Assembly (NCBI GenBank): GCA_905221605.1
Contig: CAJNDS010002209.1
Span: forward strand, 1-64,000
Direction of reading: 5' to 3'
Length of the DNA: 64,000 bases
DNA from: Symbiodinium natans
Taxonomy: Eukaryota > Sar > Dinophyceae > Suessiales > Symbiodiniaceae
The translations under genes were made by a program, and so were the position numbers. Below the pieces are notes generated by a model, which was not told the DNA's origin, did not search any database, and saw only the letters and a list, made by a program, of their open reading frames with translations. Shown piece after piece: positions 32,548-42,412 of the stretch (position 1 is the first letter of the stretch; each line of letters starts with the position of its first letter).

Positions 32548-32579
32548 AACAATGGGGCCTCTTAAGGCCTTTTCAGGAC

Positions 32580-32741
32580 ATGGAACATATGGCCTCCAAG
32601 GACGTTTTGGATCACCTAACTTGGATGGTTTTAGGAATTTTGCTTGGGGGACGGGGATTTGCGTGGTGCCAGCTTGTTAGACAAAAACCTATGTTAGTTC
32701 AGAATGATATCACATACAATTTATGCTTCTGCTGCTCTTGA
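32580..32741 (+). CDS. Small plus-strand open frame, 53 codons
   Basis: ATG preceded by TTTTCAGGAC, then HMASKDVLDHLTWMVLGILL and a stop at 32739-32741. Protein-like but short and on the minority strand. Confidence 0.22.
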   Translation: MEHMASKDVLDHLTWMVLGILLGGRGFAWCQLVRQKPMLVQNDITYNLCFCCS

Positions 32742-32848
32742 GAGTTTAGGGTGAGGTTCAGGGTTTAGGAACCCTAAACTCTACCCCTAAACCCTAAACC
32801 CTATACCCCTAAACCCTAAACCCCAAACCCTAAACCCTAAACCAAAAC

Positions 32849-32914
32849 ACTGAGCCACCCCCGAGGCCTGCTCATACGTGAAGTCCGCAGCTTCGAAATC
32901 CTGCAGCCCGCTTA
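32849..32914 (-). CDS. Candidate exon, unknown protein
   Basis: Minus strand GLQDFEAADFTYEQASGVAQ CF between TTTAGGG arrays. Acidic, stop-free. Confidence 0.5.
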
Positions 32915-33115
32915 GGGTTTAGGGTTTAGGGTTTAGGGTTTAGGGTTTAGGGTTTAGGGTTTAGGGTTTAGGGTTTAGGGTTTAGGGTTTAGGGTTTAGG
33001 GTTTAGGGTTTAGGGTTTAGGGTTTAGGGTTTGGGGTTTGGGGTTTGGGGTTTGGGGTTTGGGGTTGGGGTTTGGGGTTTGGTAAACCCTAAACCCCAAA
33101 CCCTAAACCCACCTT

Positions 33116-33236
33116 CATGCCTCAAGCCAACAAATCACGACTGTCAAGGCCACACGATGCTGTCATACCCACATACTCTAATGCCCAACATGCCGAAAAA
33201 GAAATGCCCAAACCCTGCGACCCTCCAAGCTTTATT
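33116..33236 (-). CDS. Candidate exon, unknown protein
   Basis: Minus strand reads about 38 codons with GLGISFSACWALEYVGMTAS then LDSRDLLA and a stop at about 33118. May be a terminal exon. Confidence 0.42.
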
Positions 33237-33540
33237 GTGCTACCGCAACCCTAAACCCTAAACCCTGAACCCTGAACCCTAAACCCTAAACTGTAAGCTC
33301 TGAACCCTTATATAAAACCCCAAACCGAGCATCGAATACCCAACAATTCCATACCCACTTCCCGAATCCTCCAATAGCCTAGCCCCATAAATCCCCCAAC
33401 GCTAAACCCCAACGCCAAAATAGAAACCCTGTCAACCCCAACCCTAAAACCCCAAACCCGAAACCCTCAACCCTAAACCCCAAACTCTAAACCCTGAACC
33501 CTAAACTCCAAACTCTAAACCCTAAACCCTAAACCCTTTT

Positions 33541-33634
33541 CAAGCCAAGAGTCCTTCCGCTCGGGAGGTGCATCCGGATTCACGCTGAAGTGAACATCCA
33601 CAATGCAGTTGACGGTGGACTGAGACGCAGTGGT
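33541..33634 (-). CDS. Candidate exon, unknown protein
   Basis: Minus strand QSTVNCIVDVHFSVNPDAPP then ERKDSWLEK. Looks like a beta-strand-rich segment; family unknown. Confidence 0.5.
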
Positions 33635-33704
33635 TAGGGTGTTCGGGTTTAGGGCTTAGGGTAAAGAACTATAAGGTCGAATCTATAATAAGGTCGCCTC
33701 TAGA

Positions 33705-33785
33705 CCCTTTCAGAAAGGACACGTGCTAGAAGGTAGTCTCCAGACCCTGTCAGGAAGGACAGGCACATTACTTCTTGCGCATCTT
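33705..33785 (-). CDS. Candidate exon, unknown protein
   Basis: Minus strand QEVMCLSFLTGSGDYLLARV. The DNA has two near-copies of CAGACCCTGTCAGGAAGGACA, so part of the island is a local duplication. Confidence 0.3.
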
Positions 33786-33789
33786 TATG

Positions 33790-33980
33790 CTCCCCTTTTA
33801 CGCACAGTCCTTCATAGGGGTGGTTGTCAAAATTATGCTCCCTTTTTGGATCCCTATTATAATGCGGCACCTAAAATTTGGGGTACCCCAAAAGGGATCA
33901 TAATTGTGACAACCACCCATCGGGATTATAGTACCCTCTCTTCCAACCCCTATTAATAAGGACTGTTAGTAGAAGGGGGA
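33790..33980. mobile_element. Family C element interrupted by another TIR element
   Basis: Family C inner parts (CGCACAGTCCTTCATAGGG at left; AATAAGGACTGTTAGTAGAAGG at right) flank an inserted element at 33818-33919. The insert's own inverted ends are GGTGGTTGTCAAAATTATG and CATAATTGTGACAACCACC. Confidence 0.75.
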
Positions 33981-34009
33981 GAAAATTCCCAGAGTACCGG
34001 GCTGGGTGG

Positions 34010-34106
34010 GGGGATGGGCGCTCGCGCAAACCCCCAAGCTCCCTTGAACAGCGGGGGACATCGATCGGGAGTTTGTGGTGAATACTGTAGACCCCATACC
34101 CGCATC
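34010..34106 (-). CDS. Candidate exon, unknown protein
   Basis: Minus strand YSIHHKLPIDVPRCSRELGG LRERPSP, stop-free. Confidence 0.38.
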
Positions 34107-34270
34107 CCTCAACCCTGAACCCTGAACCCTGAACCCTGAACCCTGAACCCTGAACCCTGAACCCTAAACCCTAAACCCTAAACCCTAAACCCTAAACCCT
34201 AAGCCTAAACCCTAAACCCTAAACCCTAAACCCTAAACCCTAAACCCTAAACCCTAAACCCTAAACCCTC

Positions 34271-34381
34271 CACAAATCCCTCGAAAGCCTTATAGATCCA
34301 AGCTTGCGCTTGTTCGCTCTCCGTGCCTGGAACATGGGCACGCTTGACAACTTTCTCGGAGAAACTTACAAAATCCTTGAT
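34271..34381 (-). CDS. Candidate exon, unknown protein
   Basis: Minus strand KDFVSFSEKVVKRAHVPGTE then EQAQAWIYKAFEGFV; well-composed helix-like segment. Family unknown. Confidence 0.52.
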
Positions 34382-34624
34382 CCCTGAATTTAACACCCTT
34401 TGAAAACCGCCTATATCTTCACATATACATGCATATATACATGCATTTACTTCTTCATGTGTTTTTCTACTGCATATTGGTAATCATGCCTATATATGGG
34501 CGTTCATGTATGCAGATTGTTTGCTCAATTCTACATGTCCCTGTGCTACCTTGGGCCCTAAAGGATACTATGCTACTACAGGCAACTAGGGTTGAGGCTT
34601 CATGACCCTAAACCCCAAACGCAG

Positions 34625-34700
34625 AGCTAAAAGCCCGGTCCTCCACCACCGTCTTCGCCTTCTCGACGAAGAAGTTTCGATCAACTGGCGCCCTGCCATG
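34625..34700 (-). CDS. Candidate exon, unknown protein
   Basis: Minus strand GRAPVDRNFFVEKAKTVVED RAF. Probably the same gene as neighbouring minus-strand exons. Confidence 0.5.
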
Positions 34701-34751
34701 GCTCGAGGGTTTAGCGTTTAGGGTTAAGGGTTTAGGGTTTCGGGTTTACCC

Positions 34752-34893
34752 AGGACATCCAGTGACTGATACTTCTCCACTTCTCCAGTCCTTTCGAGGG
34801 TTCTAGTCAAACCTAAGAGATTCGGCCCTGAAACTCTCTCAGGAAGCATTGTGGCTTGAAAGGGCTGTATGGTGAGCTTGCTCGAAGGGCTCG
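34752..34893 (-). CDS. Candidate exon, unknown protein
   Basis: Minus strand TIQPFQATMLPERVSGPNLL then RTLERTGEVEKYQSLDVLG, about 47 codons. Family unknown. Confidence 0.5.
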
Positions 34894-35010
34894 CTGGTAT
34901 CCCCAAACCCTGAAACCCTAAACCCTTTAAACCCTAAATCTTCTCAACCCTAATCCCTAAACCCTAAACCCTAAACCCTAAACCCTAAACCCTAAACCCT
35001 AAACCCTGCG

Positions 35011-35083
35011 ACGCAGAGCTCCGAGGCCTGAAAGCGTCGAACTTGGTCGCTAAGTGGCGGCCACAGGACACCTTAGGAACGTC
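35011..35083 (-). CDS. Candidate exon, unknown protein
   Basis: Minus strand LDVPKVSCGRHLATKFDAFR. Adjacent upstream of the 34752-34893 exon. Confidence 0.5.
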
Positions 35084-35199
35084 CAAGGGTTTAGGGTTTA
35101 GGGTTTAGGGTTTCGGGTGGAGGGTTTCGGGTTTCGGGTTTAGGGCTTCGGGCTTAGGGTTTAGGGTTTTGGGTCCGTAGGGTCTGTAGGGTTTGGGGT

Positions 35200-35290
35200 T
35201 TACAGTAGAACCCCGAAATAGTACCCAACACCCTTGGGTCATTCTTAGGAACCCTTAAGAGGATCTGCTTTTTGGATCCTCCCAGGGGTC
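35200..35290. mobile_element. Element sharing GGATCC ends with 37045-37165
   Basis: Contains CCTTAAGAGGATCTGCTTTTTGGATCC; the element at 37045-37165 has GGATCCAAAAAGCAGAGCCC inverted against GGCTCTACTTTTCGGATCC. One more minor TIR family. Confidence 0.45.
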
Positions 35291-35469
35291 TGGGAGGGTG
35301 CGGGGCTTCGGGTGTAGGTAGGGATGTTCCCCCTTGCATAGAGACACCACAAGGTTGAAGTTATAAAGTCCTCCCTTGAAAGGTCTGCGAAGTCAGTAGG
35401 AGTTTAGGGATTCACAGGGTTCAAGTCCTCCCTTGATTGAGTGGATCTGAAGGGAATTTAGGGTTTAGG

Positions 35470-35584
35470 CGAGGCTGCCCAGTAACCTAGGCTTTAAAAG
35501 GGTGCCCTTTTTGGCTTAAAGGGGTTTTATCAGGGACCCTAAACCACCCAAAAAAGGGAATAAGGGTACTACTGGGCATCCTAG
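35470..35584. mobile_element. Introner-like element, family B
   Basis: Ends GAGGCTGCCCAGTAACCTAGG and GTACTACTGGGCATCCTAG. Close copy of the element at 10304-10419. Confidence 0.8.
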
Positions 35585-35609
35585 TAGGGCTCAGGGTTGA
35601 ACCTCTCCC

Positions 35610-35662
35610 CAAAAACCCCAAACTCTAAAGCGCTTGCATCCCATCAAGGCCTCCAGCATTCC
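35610..35662 (-). CDS. Candidate exon, short
   Basis: Minus strand FSGMLEALMGCKRFRV between a CCTAAAAC array end and a CCCTAAAC-like stretch. Confidence 0.33.
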
Positions 35663-35889
35663 AGAGAACCTAAAACCCTAAACCCTAAACCCTAAACCCT
35701 AAACCCTAAACCCTAAACCCTAAACCCTAAACCCTAACCCTAAACCCTAAATTGCTGCTGTTAGGATTGGTTAGTTGTGAAGCAGGTATGAGAGCCAGTG
35801 AGTCGGGTAGCAGCTACTGAGACTGGCCATCGCTTCTGACAACCCTACACCCTAAACCCTAAACTCTAAACCCTAAACCATAAACCTGT

Positions 35890-35996
35890 AGGGCGTAGAA
35901 ATTTCTGAGCCGCTGACGACTTTCCCATTGGCTTTCTGCTTCCTCTCCTGTCGCGCACCGCTGCTGAGGGTGGTATGCAGAGAAGCGAGCAAGCCC
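35890..35996 (-). CDS. Candidate exon, unknown protein
   Basis: Minus strand LASLHTTLSSGARQERKQKA then NGKVVSGSEIST. Stop-free, charged. Confidence 0.5.
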
Positions 35997-36088
35997 TAAA
36001 CCCTAAACCCTAAACCCTAAACCCTAAACCCTGAACCCTAAACCCTAAACCCTAAACCCTAAACCTCAGAGTCCCTAAAGGCCTTAAC

Positions 36089-36183
36089 TTGGGACGTTCC
36101 CTCTTATACTAACAGTACTTAATCGGGATTCTCATAGGGTGTACTAGAATACCGAGTAAGGACTGTTAGTATAAGGGCATCCA
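36089..36183. mobile_element. Introner-like element, family C
   Basis: Ends TTGGGACGTTCCCTCTTATAC and TATAAGGGCATCC with ACTAACAGTACTTAATCGGG and AAGGACTGTTAGT inside. Confidence 0.65.
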
Positions 36184-36397
36184 AAATAGGTTACCTACCC
36201 AGTCCCTAAACCCTAAACCCTCAACCCTGAACCCTAAGCCCTAAACCCTAAACCCTAAACTTAAACCCTCAACCCTGAACCCTGAACCCTGAACCCTAAA
36301 CCCTAAACCCTAAACTTAAACCCTGAACCCCGAACCCTGAACCCTAAACCCCAAACCCTAAACCCTAAACCCTAAACCCTAAACCCTCACCTGGATG

Positions 36398-36471
36398 AGA
36401 AAGTGGCCCCTGGCATGGTTGTGGCCTCGGCGAGGCGCGGAACGCAGAGACTTTGGGGTTTCTGAACATAA
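36398..36471 (+). CDS. Candidate exon, strand ambiguous
   Basis: Plus strand LDEKVAPGMVVASARRGTQR LWGF then a stop. All three minus frames are also open, so the strand is uncertain. Confidence 0.3.
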
Positions 36472-36780
36472 GGGTACCGCCAATATAGTCCGCTTAGGGT
36501 TTAGGGTTTAGGGTTTAGGGTTTAGGGTTTAGGGTTTAGGTTTAGGGATTAGGGATTAGGGATTAGGGCTAGTATAGTGCCCAGATAGTAGAGATAGTAT
36601 GGTTCCGTTATAATAAGGACGCCAATAAGGTACCGCCGCGCCCCCAATGTCGGAAACCCCCATTTCGGATTTCGGCGTGGCGGTTTGGTGCAGAAATAAG
36701 GGATAGGGTACAAGGGTCTAGGGTCTAGGGTTAGTTTCTGTTGTACTGGCAATGACCTACACGCAGCGAAAGCAGTGCTG

Positions 36781-36922
36781 TACTTGGAGGTTCACGGATA
36801 CTTCTAACCTAAATGATAATCAGTCTACTTATAACCTTCAGTACTCAGAGGACTTGGGAGACTTAGGGGGGCTTGTAAGCACACTTATGATGGAGGATAG
36901 AAGTACCCCGAACCTCCAAGTA
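36781..36922. mobile_element. Introner-like element, family A
   Basis: Ends TACTTGGAGGTTCACGGATAC and AAGTACCCCGAACCTCCAAGTA, with GATAATCAGTCTACTTATAAC and GACTTAGGGGGGCTTG inside. A short minus-strand open stretch (STAFAACRSLPVQQK) abuts its left end. Confidence 0.75.
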
Positions 36923-37316
36923 CGCTCTGCCTCAAGCCTTTGGTTTAGGGTTTAGGGTTTAGGGTTTAGGATTTAGGGTTTAGGGTTTAGGGTTTAGGGG
37001 GTTCCTGAAGGCCCTCCAAACATACCCTAGCCCAGAATTCTGGGAGGATCCAAAAAGCAGAGCCCTTAAGGGTTCCGAAGAATGACCCAATAGGTAGATC
37101 CCTATGACTGGCTTGATAGTAGTAGAGGGTACTATTTGAGGCTCTACTTTTCGGATCCTTGCGTGGAGGGACTAGGCTCTATCCCGAATTGGGGGTTCAC
37201 CTAGGAATCGGGTCTGCTCTTGGCATGCCTATACAGCGTCATCGCACCCGCAAACCGGGCACCCCTTAAAAATGGTCGCCTGAATCCTATAAGCCCCAAG
37301 ACCTAAACTCTGCACT

Positions 37317-37789
37317 CTAAAGGGTGAGTGTGCTTGTGGCTTTGAGTACGAACAGGGAAGAGGCTGCATGATGGTGTCTTTGCCTTCTGGTCCCTTGTTT
37401 AGTTTTTCTTGATGGCATACGGAGCCTGCACTTAGGGTACCCAGAAGGACCATCATAACGAAGGGAACTGCCCCGATACAATTCAGGAACGAGTCTAGGG
37501 CCAATTCTCAGAGTGTCCCGGGCTCCCCAATGCTTCGGTGCCGGAACCTTACTTGGAGGTTCATGGGTACGTATAACCCCTAAACCCTATACACCCTAAG
37601 CCCTAAACCCACTTACACGTCTACTTATCACCAACTTCGTGGACTCAGGGGTCTTACAAGTAAACTGCAGGTCTGGTTGAGTTATAAGTGCTCTGAACCT
37701 CCGAGTAAGCCCGAACCTTCAACCGAGAGTTGTATGCGCAGCTCCTACAGAAACAGCCGTTGCTTTCGTGAAAAAAAATGGAAGCGTAC
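37317..37789 (-). CDS. Two joined exons with a family A intron, unknown protein
   Basis: Exon 37789-37717 reads YASIFFHESNGCFCRSCAYN then SRLK. It joins in phase to exon 37547-37317, reading VPAPKHWGARDTLRIGPRLV and on to a stop at 37319-37317. The intron (37716-37548) starts GTTCGGG, ends CCAAGTAAG and is a family A element. GTTC is present both at the start of the intron and at the start of the second exon. The intron also carries CCCTAAAC-like units. Joining gives 100 residues to the stop. No family recognised. Confidence 0.6.
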
Positions 37790-37865
37790 CTTCATAACTT
37801 CATAACTTAATTGGGTCCATGATTGGGGTGTGTCGGTTCAGGCTTTGGGGCCGGGGTTTAGGGAA

Positions 37866-38160
37866 ATTGTGAATTGCAGGCCAAGGATCTGTTTGTCAGC
37901 TTGATCTGGAGTACATGAACGACACGCATGAGGATGGGAAGCCCATCCACGCGTCCATAATGCCTGGGGCAGATAGGGGCAGATAGTAAGAAGGGAGGAT
38001 CTTGCCCAAATCCCCAAACCCTAAAGGCCCCAAACTCTAAATCATAAACCCCATTACAGACGGCAAGAGGTTTCCTCTGGGGGGCTGCTGTTTTCTGTGC
38101 TCGAGATTCCCAAACCCGGGCCACAAGCAAACAACGAAAAAACGGCTCTTTCGTCAAAGT
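37866..38160 (-). CDS. One or two candidate exons upstream of the 37.3-37.8 kb pair
   Basis: Minus strand LTKEPFFRCLLVARVWESRA then QKTAAPQRKPLAVCNG (38050-38160), and YGRVDGLPILMRVVHVLQIK then LTNRSLACN (37866-37990). Other frames are partly open. Probably the same gene as 37317-37789. Confidence 0.38.
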
Positions 38161-38199
38161 GTTCCATGAAAAGGTGCCTTGGGCTTTACAGGGTATATA

Positions 38200-38460
38200 T
38201 TACAAGGGGGGTACATCAGGGGTATTTTAGGGTTCCCCGATTAGGGTGCTGAACTTTCGATTGCAAAGTAGGCTCTACTGGCCATGGCACTGAGCGCATT
38301 CACATGCATCCAACTACCTCATGGAAGATATACATGAAAGGGTCAGAAGCGTGAGTCCATCCTAGACCAGAGAGACACACACACACACACGAAAAACGCT
38401 AATTATACTTATCATGGCTCAGGCAGATGAGGAGTGGAGGGATGCTGGGGTGTGGGGTTT
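38200..38460. other. No gene seen; (AC)n microsatellite
   Basis: Unique sequence with an (AC)9 run near 38375-38392. No convincing exon on either strand. Confidence 0.5.
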
Positions 38461-38464
38461 AGGT

Positions 38465-38635
38465 GTACACGGTTTGCTGCTTTGCAAATGCCCAATCCCT
38501 GTGCACCTCACCACAAAGCATTAAATCCCCAAACCGGGTTCCCCTCGAAAGCTCGACAGAAGCGTCGGCCGTAAACCCAATAGAAACTCTGAATCGTCCT
38601 AAACCTGCCTCCAAGCTCGTCAAAGGTCGTTGGGA
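38465..38635 (-). CDS. Candidate exon, unknown protein
   Basis: Minus strand is fully open with TADASVELSRGTRFGDLMLC then GEVHRDWAFAKQQTVYT. A second minus frame and a plus frame are also long, so the phase is not proven. Confidence 0.38.
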
Positions 38636-38799
38636 TAACGGTGCCGTTTGTTGGATTTGTTTTTGTTCGGGGTGGGTGGGTGGGGGGAGTCTTCCCCTTT
38701 GGGGCTTCCTTACATGCCTTTTAGGGACCTTGTAGCCTTTGGATAAACAACTCTTAAACCCTAAAATCCCTAAAAGCCCTTCACCAGGGCCCCCTGCTC

Positions 38800-38852
38800 C
38801 AGGTGTGTCTTCTCTGCTTCAACCTCGTAGCTCGCGCATGTGCTCTTGCTGA
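38800..38852 (-). CDS. Candidate small exon
   Basis: Minus strand QQEHMRELR followed by GTTGAAG, or, in another frame, KSTCASYEVEAEKTHLEQG. Lies next to a family A element at 38857-38964. Confidence 0.33.
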
Positions 38853-38856
38853 GGGT

Positions 38857-38964
38857 TTACTTGAAGGTTCACTAGGCTACTTATAAGTAGGGTAAGAAGT
38901 GCCTTAGATGCAGTTCTAACTGTATAGTTATCCTACGCAGAGGTACCCCTGAACCTCCAAGTAG
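38857..38964. mobile_element. Introner-like element, family A short form
   Basis: Ends TTACTTGAAGGTTCACTAGG and GGTACCCCTGAACCTCCAAGTAG; core ATAAGTAGGGTAAGAAG. Confidence 0.7.
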
Positions 38965-39079
38965 GTCTTTTTTGTATGTAGGCCCGGGGACCGAGTCTCC
39001 CAGCAGATTATGAACCCCGATGTAAGCCCAAGCCCTACTTAGGGTTTAGGGTTTAGGGTTTAGGGTTTAGGGTTTAGGG

Positions 39080-39235
39080 TTTAGGGTTTAGGGAAGCCAT
39101 GTTGCAAGACTAATGGGCTCCCCGAACGCGTGCGACGGGTTTGGGGACGAGGCCTTTAGGGCTTTTAGGGCTCGTATTGGCTCCCAAAGCTCACGGCTCA
39201 CACCTACTTCTGAGGGCGATGCGCGTATTCGCTGT
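39080..39235 (-). CDS. Candidate exon, unknown protein
   Basis: Minus strand RIRASPSEVGVSRELWEPIR then ALKALKASSPNPSHAFGEP. The plus strand also has an open ATG frame here (39113 onward) of lower-complexity composition. Confidence 0.4.
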
Positions 39236-39626
39236 TCTCATTCGCTCTCAACCCCGTGCTTTCCCAACCTTTCCTGCGGCCCCGAAGCCCAAGACCAGAA
39301 ACACCACCAGAAGCTTGACACCCCGCAAGCCCGCAAAAACCCAAAAGCCCCCCCCCCCCCCCAACAAACACCCCCTGCCCACAAAAAGAAGGGATGGATG
39401 TGGAGACTCCACTCAACCCTCAACCCAAGCCCTGAAGCAAGGTATCTACTGTTACAACCCGATTTAAAGTATTTATAACCCTACGGTGATATGTAGAGGA
39501 ACTATGGCTATGGCTATAACCCTACTAAGGGTACCCATAACCCTTCGTATAAGTACCCATGAACCTTCAAGTAGCCCTAAACCCGAAACCCTAAACCCTG
39601 AACGCTAAACCCTAAACGCTAAAACC

Positions 39627-39716
39627 TCCAGAAGAGGAGTCCTCCTTCCAGAGCTCGGCGACGGATTTCAGCTGACCGGTACCTGAAGCTGCAGCCGCCC
39701 CTAACAACAGCAACAT
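39627..39716 (-). CDS. Candidate first exon with signal peptide
   Basis: ATG at 39716 opens MLLLLGAAAASGTGQLKSVA then ELWKEDSSSG, followed by GGTTTTAG. The N-terminus looks like a short secretion signal. It may start the gene whose later exons include 39080-39235 and 37317-37789. Confidence 0.5.
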
Positions 39717-39759
39717 GGTTTAGGGTTTAGGGTTTATTTAGGGTTTAGGGTTTCGGGTT

Positions 39760-39930
39760 TCAAGGGGTATGACAAGGAGGGGTCCCTAGAACATGATTCC
39801 CTACATAACACTTATACATATATATATATATATATATGTACCTCATACAGTCCCTATATGCCTACGTAGCCCCTACAGAAGCCCCAAAGAACCCCTGAGG
39901 TCCCTTGTAAGGGTCCCTCCTGTCGTTCCT
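39760..39930. mobile_element. Introner-like element, family G
   Basis: (TA)n run, then CAGTCCCTATATGCCTACGTAG and GGTCCCTTGTAAGGGTCCCTCC, as in the 3.5-kb copy. Confidence 0.55.
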
Positions 39931-40323
39931 TGATCAACGAACGGAAAGGAACTACAGCCCATGAGGTTGGGCCTTGTTCGGGTTGAATATCATTTGGAGA
40001 ATACCCACAGGTAACCCTAAACCCTAAACCTAAACCCTAAACCTTATAAACCCTAAACCCTAAACCCTAAACCCTAAACCCTAAACCTAGGTACGCCTGA
40101 TTCTAGGTCCCCGGGGTGCTGAGAACGGCCTCTCACTAAGTAGTCAGGCTGGACAAGGGAACCCCTAAAAATCAAAACTTGTTCAAGCCCGTTTTTGGGT
40201 TTGGGTTTTAGTCTTTAGGGCTACAGGGCTTAGGGGTAGATGTGAGGGGGCGTGCCAGGGTTTTCAAGGATTGCAGGACGCTCTCTGCTTACCCAGAATT
40301 TTTCCAGCCCGAACCTGTAACCC

Positions 40324-40457
40324 TACTCGGAGGTTCATTAGGGCACTTAGAAGTGGGGTTATAGAGTAACTGTGGTCATAACCTGACTTAGGGTACTAAT
40401 AACTCTACCCGTGAACCTTCGACTGTAGGGTTCGAGTACCCATGAACCTTCAAGTAG
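40324..40457. mobile_element. Introner-like element, family A
   Basis: Left end TACTCGGAGGTTCATTAGGG; two right-end copies, GTGAACCTTCGACTGTAGGG and CCATGAACCTTCAAGTAG, so the right end is duplicated. Confidence 0.65.
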
Positions 40458-40475
40458 AGGGGCTTACCCGAAGTG

Positions 40476-40573
40476 CTTGGCAGCCGAGTATCCATATCCA
40501 AAAACTTGGGGGTGGGTAACTTTATACGGGAACCTTGAACCAAAAAAAGGGAAAAGGCTACTACGGGGCTTAG
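40476..40573. mobile_element. Introner-like element, family B variant
   Basis: Ends CTTGGCAGCCGAGTATCCATA and GGCTACTACGGGGCTTAG. On the minus strand it directly follows an exon ending MSSMS, with a GC donor (GCTAAG) and a CCAAG acceptor. Confidence 0.7.
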
Positions 40574-40638
40574 CCGACATGCTTGACATGAAGTCCCAGG
40601 AAGGCTGTGTGGGCTGCGGGTGTCTGCGGGCCCTAAGC
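40573..40638 (-). CDS. Candidate exon ending at a family B element
   Basis: Minus strand RARRHPQPTQPSWDFMSSMS. Its 3' border coincides with the TIR of the element at 40476-40573. Confidence 0.5.
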
Positions 40639-40791
40639 CCCCCTAGACCCCAAGTCTTAAACCCCAAACCCCAAACCCTAAACCCTAAACCCTCAACCCT
40701 AAACCCTGAACCCTGAAACCCTAAACCCTAAACCCTGAACCCTGAAACCCTAAACCCTAAACCCTGAACCCTGAAACCCTAAGAGCCAGGC

Positions 40792-40853
40792 CGTAGCTGT
40801 GCAAGTCGATGTCGAACTGGGCCAGCCAGTCCTGAGGCAAGCAGGGATGAGGG
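40792..40853 (-). CDS. Candidate exon, unknown protein
   Basis: Minus strand PQDWLAQFDIDLHSYGLAL between arrays; strong protein-like composition. Confidence 0.55.
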
Positions 40854-41021
40854 ATCCCTCAAACCCTAAACCCTAAACCCTAAACCCCAAACCCCAAACC
40901 CCAAACCCAAAACCCTAAACCCTAAAACCCCAAGTACCCTCAAGAACCTTCTCAACCCTTCTCCAGAATGCATTGGCTCAGGCCCCCCTCCCCCCCCCCC
41001 CCCCCCCCCCCCCCCACAAAG

Positions 41022-41129
41022 CGCGGTCCCTCAGTTGCTCCGGGCTGGTGAAGGTGCCTTTGGTGATGCGCTCCTGGTGGCAAAAAAGGTACGCGACAAC
41101 GATAAGAAAAACGACAGAAATAGTGAGGG
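41022..41129 (-). CDS. Candidate exon with one membrane segment
   Basis: Minus strand LTISVVFLIVVAYLFCHQER then TKGTFTSPEQLRDRALWG: a hydrophobic helix followed by a polar region, as in a type II membrane protein. Probably upstream of the exons at 40.8 and 40.6 kb. Confidence 0.55.
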
Positions 41130-41214
41130 GTTTAGGGTTTAGGGTTTAGGGTTTCGGGTTTAGGATTAAGGGTTTAGGGTGTAAGGAATTATGGGCCCCC
41201 TTCCCTACGTCATA

Positions 41215-41320
41215 GTTCAGAGCGCCGAACTCTGCTCAGGGATGAATGCGTTCTGGTTCTGGGGCATCGGGATGTGTAGAGCGCATCTGGTCAGTTCTCG
41301 ACACGAGGGTCCTTGCATGT
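41215..41320 (-). CDS. Candidate small open frame
   Basis: Minus strand MQGPSCRELTRCALHIPMPQ then QNAFIPEQSSAL and a stop. Another minus frame is partly open. Confidence 0.28.
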
Positions 41321-41407
41321 AGGGGCCCGTATCCGAAACCCTAAATCACCCAAACCCTAAACCCTAACACCCCCCCCCCCCAAAAAAAAAAAAAAAAAAG
41401 AAGAAAC

Positions 41408-41438
<31 letters not shown>

Positions 41439-41619
41439 AAAAAAAACGACTCTGATCCCAAAACCCTGACCTCAAGCACAGCACCCGTTCAAGGCTTCTT
41501 GGTAGCCCAGTAACCAGTCTTATAACAAGGGTACCGTTTTTGAGGGCCAAGTAATTTCACATGACCTTACTGAAAAGTACCCCGAAACCCTGAGCCCTGA
41601 ACCCTAAACCGTTTTTTTC

Positions 41620-42200
41620 CTTGAAAGGTTCTGGGGGTGTGGCGGGGGCCTGTTGGTTTGTTTGGTTGATTTTTGGAGAGGTTGGTGGGCTTCGGCGTCC
41701 TTAGGGCTTCAGGGTTTTAAGGTTTAGGGCTTGGGGTTGAGGGTTTCGGGGTTTAGGGGGTTTGGGTTTGGGGCTTCGGGTTGAGGGTTTAGGGCTTCAG
41801 ATGCAGGGTTTTACAGGGCTTGAGGGCTTTTGGGGGCTCGGTGGGGATTTATGGCTTTGGCTTCAACCTCGTGATTTGGTATCTTTCTTGTTTTTTTGGG
41901 GGGCGGGGGGTTAGGGTTTAGTGCTTCGGGTTTTTAAGGTTTGGGGTTTAGGGTTTGGGGGTGCGGGGTGGGGCTGGGGGGGGCGGTTGGGCATTAGCAC
42001 TTCAGGGATTTCCTCTTGCGGCTTTCGGGTCTGCGTAGGGCTAGGGGCTTTGGTGGGGGGGCTTAGGGTTTAAGTGTAGGGTTTAGGGTTTAGGGTTTTA
42101 GGGTTTTAGGGTTTTAGGGTTTAGGGTTTAGGGTTTAGGGTTTAGGGTTTAGGGATATTGGGGTTTGGGACTGTGGACTCGCCGAGGTTTAGGGCTGCGG
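41620..42200. repeat. Degenerate telomere-like region
   Basis: TTTAGGG-related units with many changes (GGGTTTT, GGGGTTT, GCTTCGGG) and no convincing exon. Confidence 0.6.
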
Positions 42201-42227
42201 GCTTATGAACCCTAGATCAATTCTGCC

Positions 42228-42412
42228 TCTTTGGCAGCCCAGGAACCATGCTATAAATGGTAGCCCAGTAACCATGTTATAATAAGGGCAACCTGTTTTG
42301 GCTTCCCTAAACCCTAAACCCTAAACCCTAAACCCTAAACCCTTGGCTTGTGTTTTATATAAGGGACCCTTGAGAACCCAAAAAGGGAAAGGCGTACCAC
42401 TGGGCTACCAAG
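42228..42412. mobile_element. Family B element containing a telomere-repeat insertion
   Basis: Ends CTTTGGCAGCCCAGGAACC and CCACTGGGCTACCAAG, with a second internal copy of the left end (TGGTAGCCCAGTAACCATG). A CCCTAAA array at 42305-42342 is flanked by TTGGCTT at 42298-42304 and 42343-42349: a 7-bp duplication at the array insertion point. Confidence 0.8.

Noticed and set aside
38463-38735. Plus-strand 90-codon open frame
   Set aside because: A minus-strand frame over the same bases has better composition and matches the direction of neighbouring exons.
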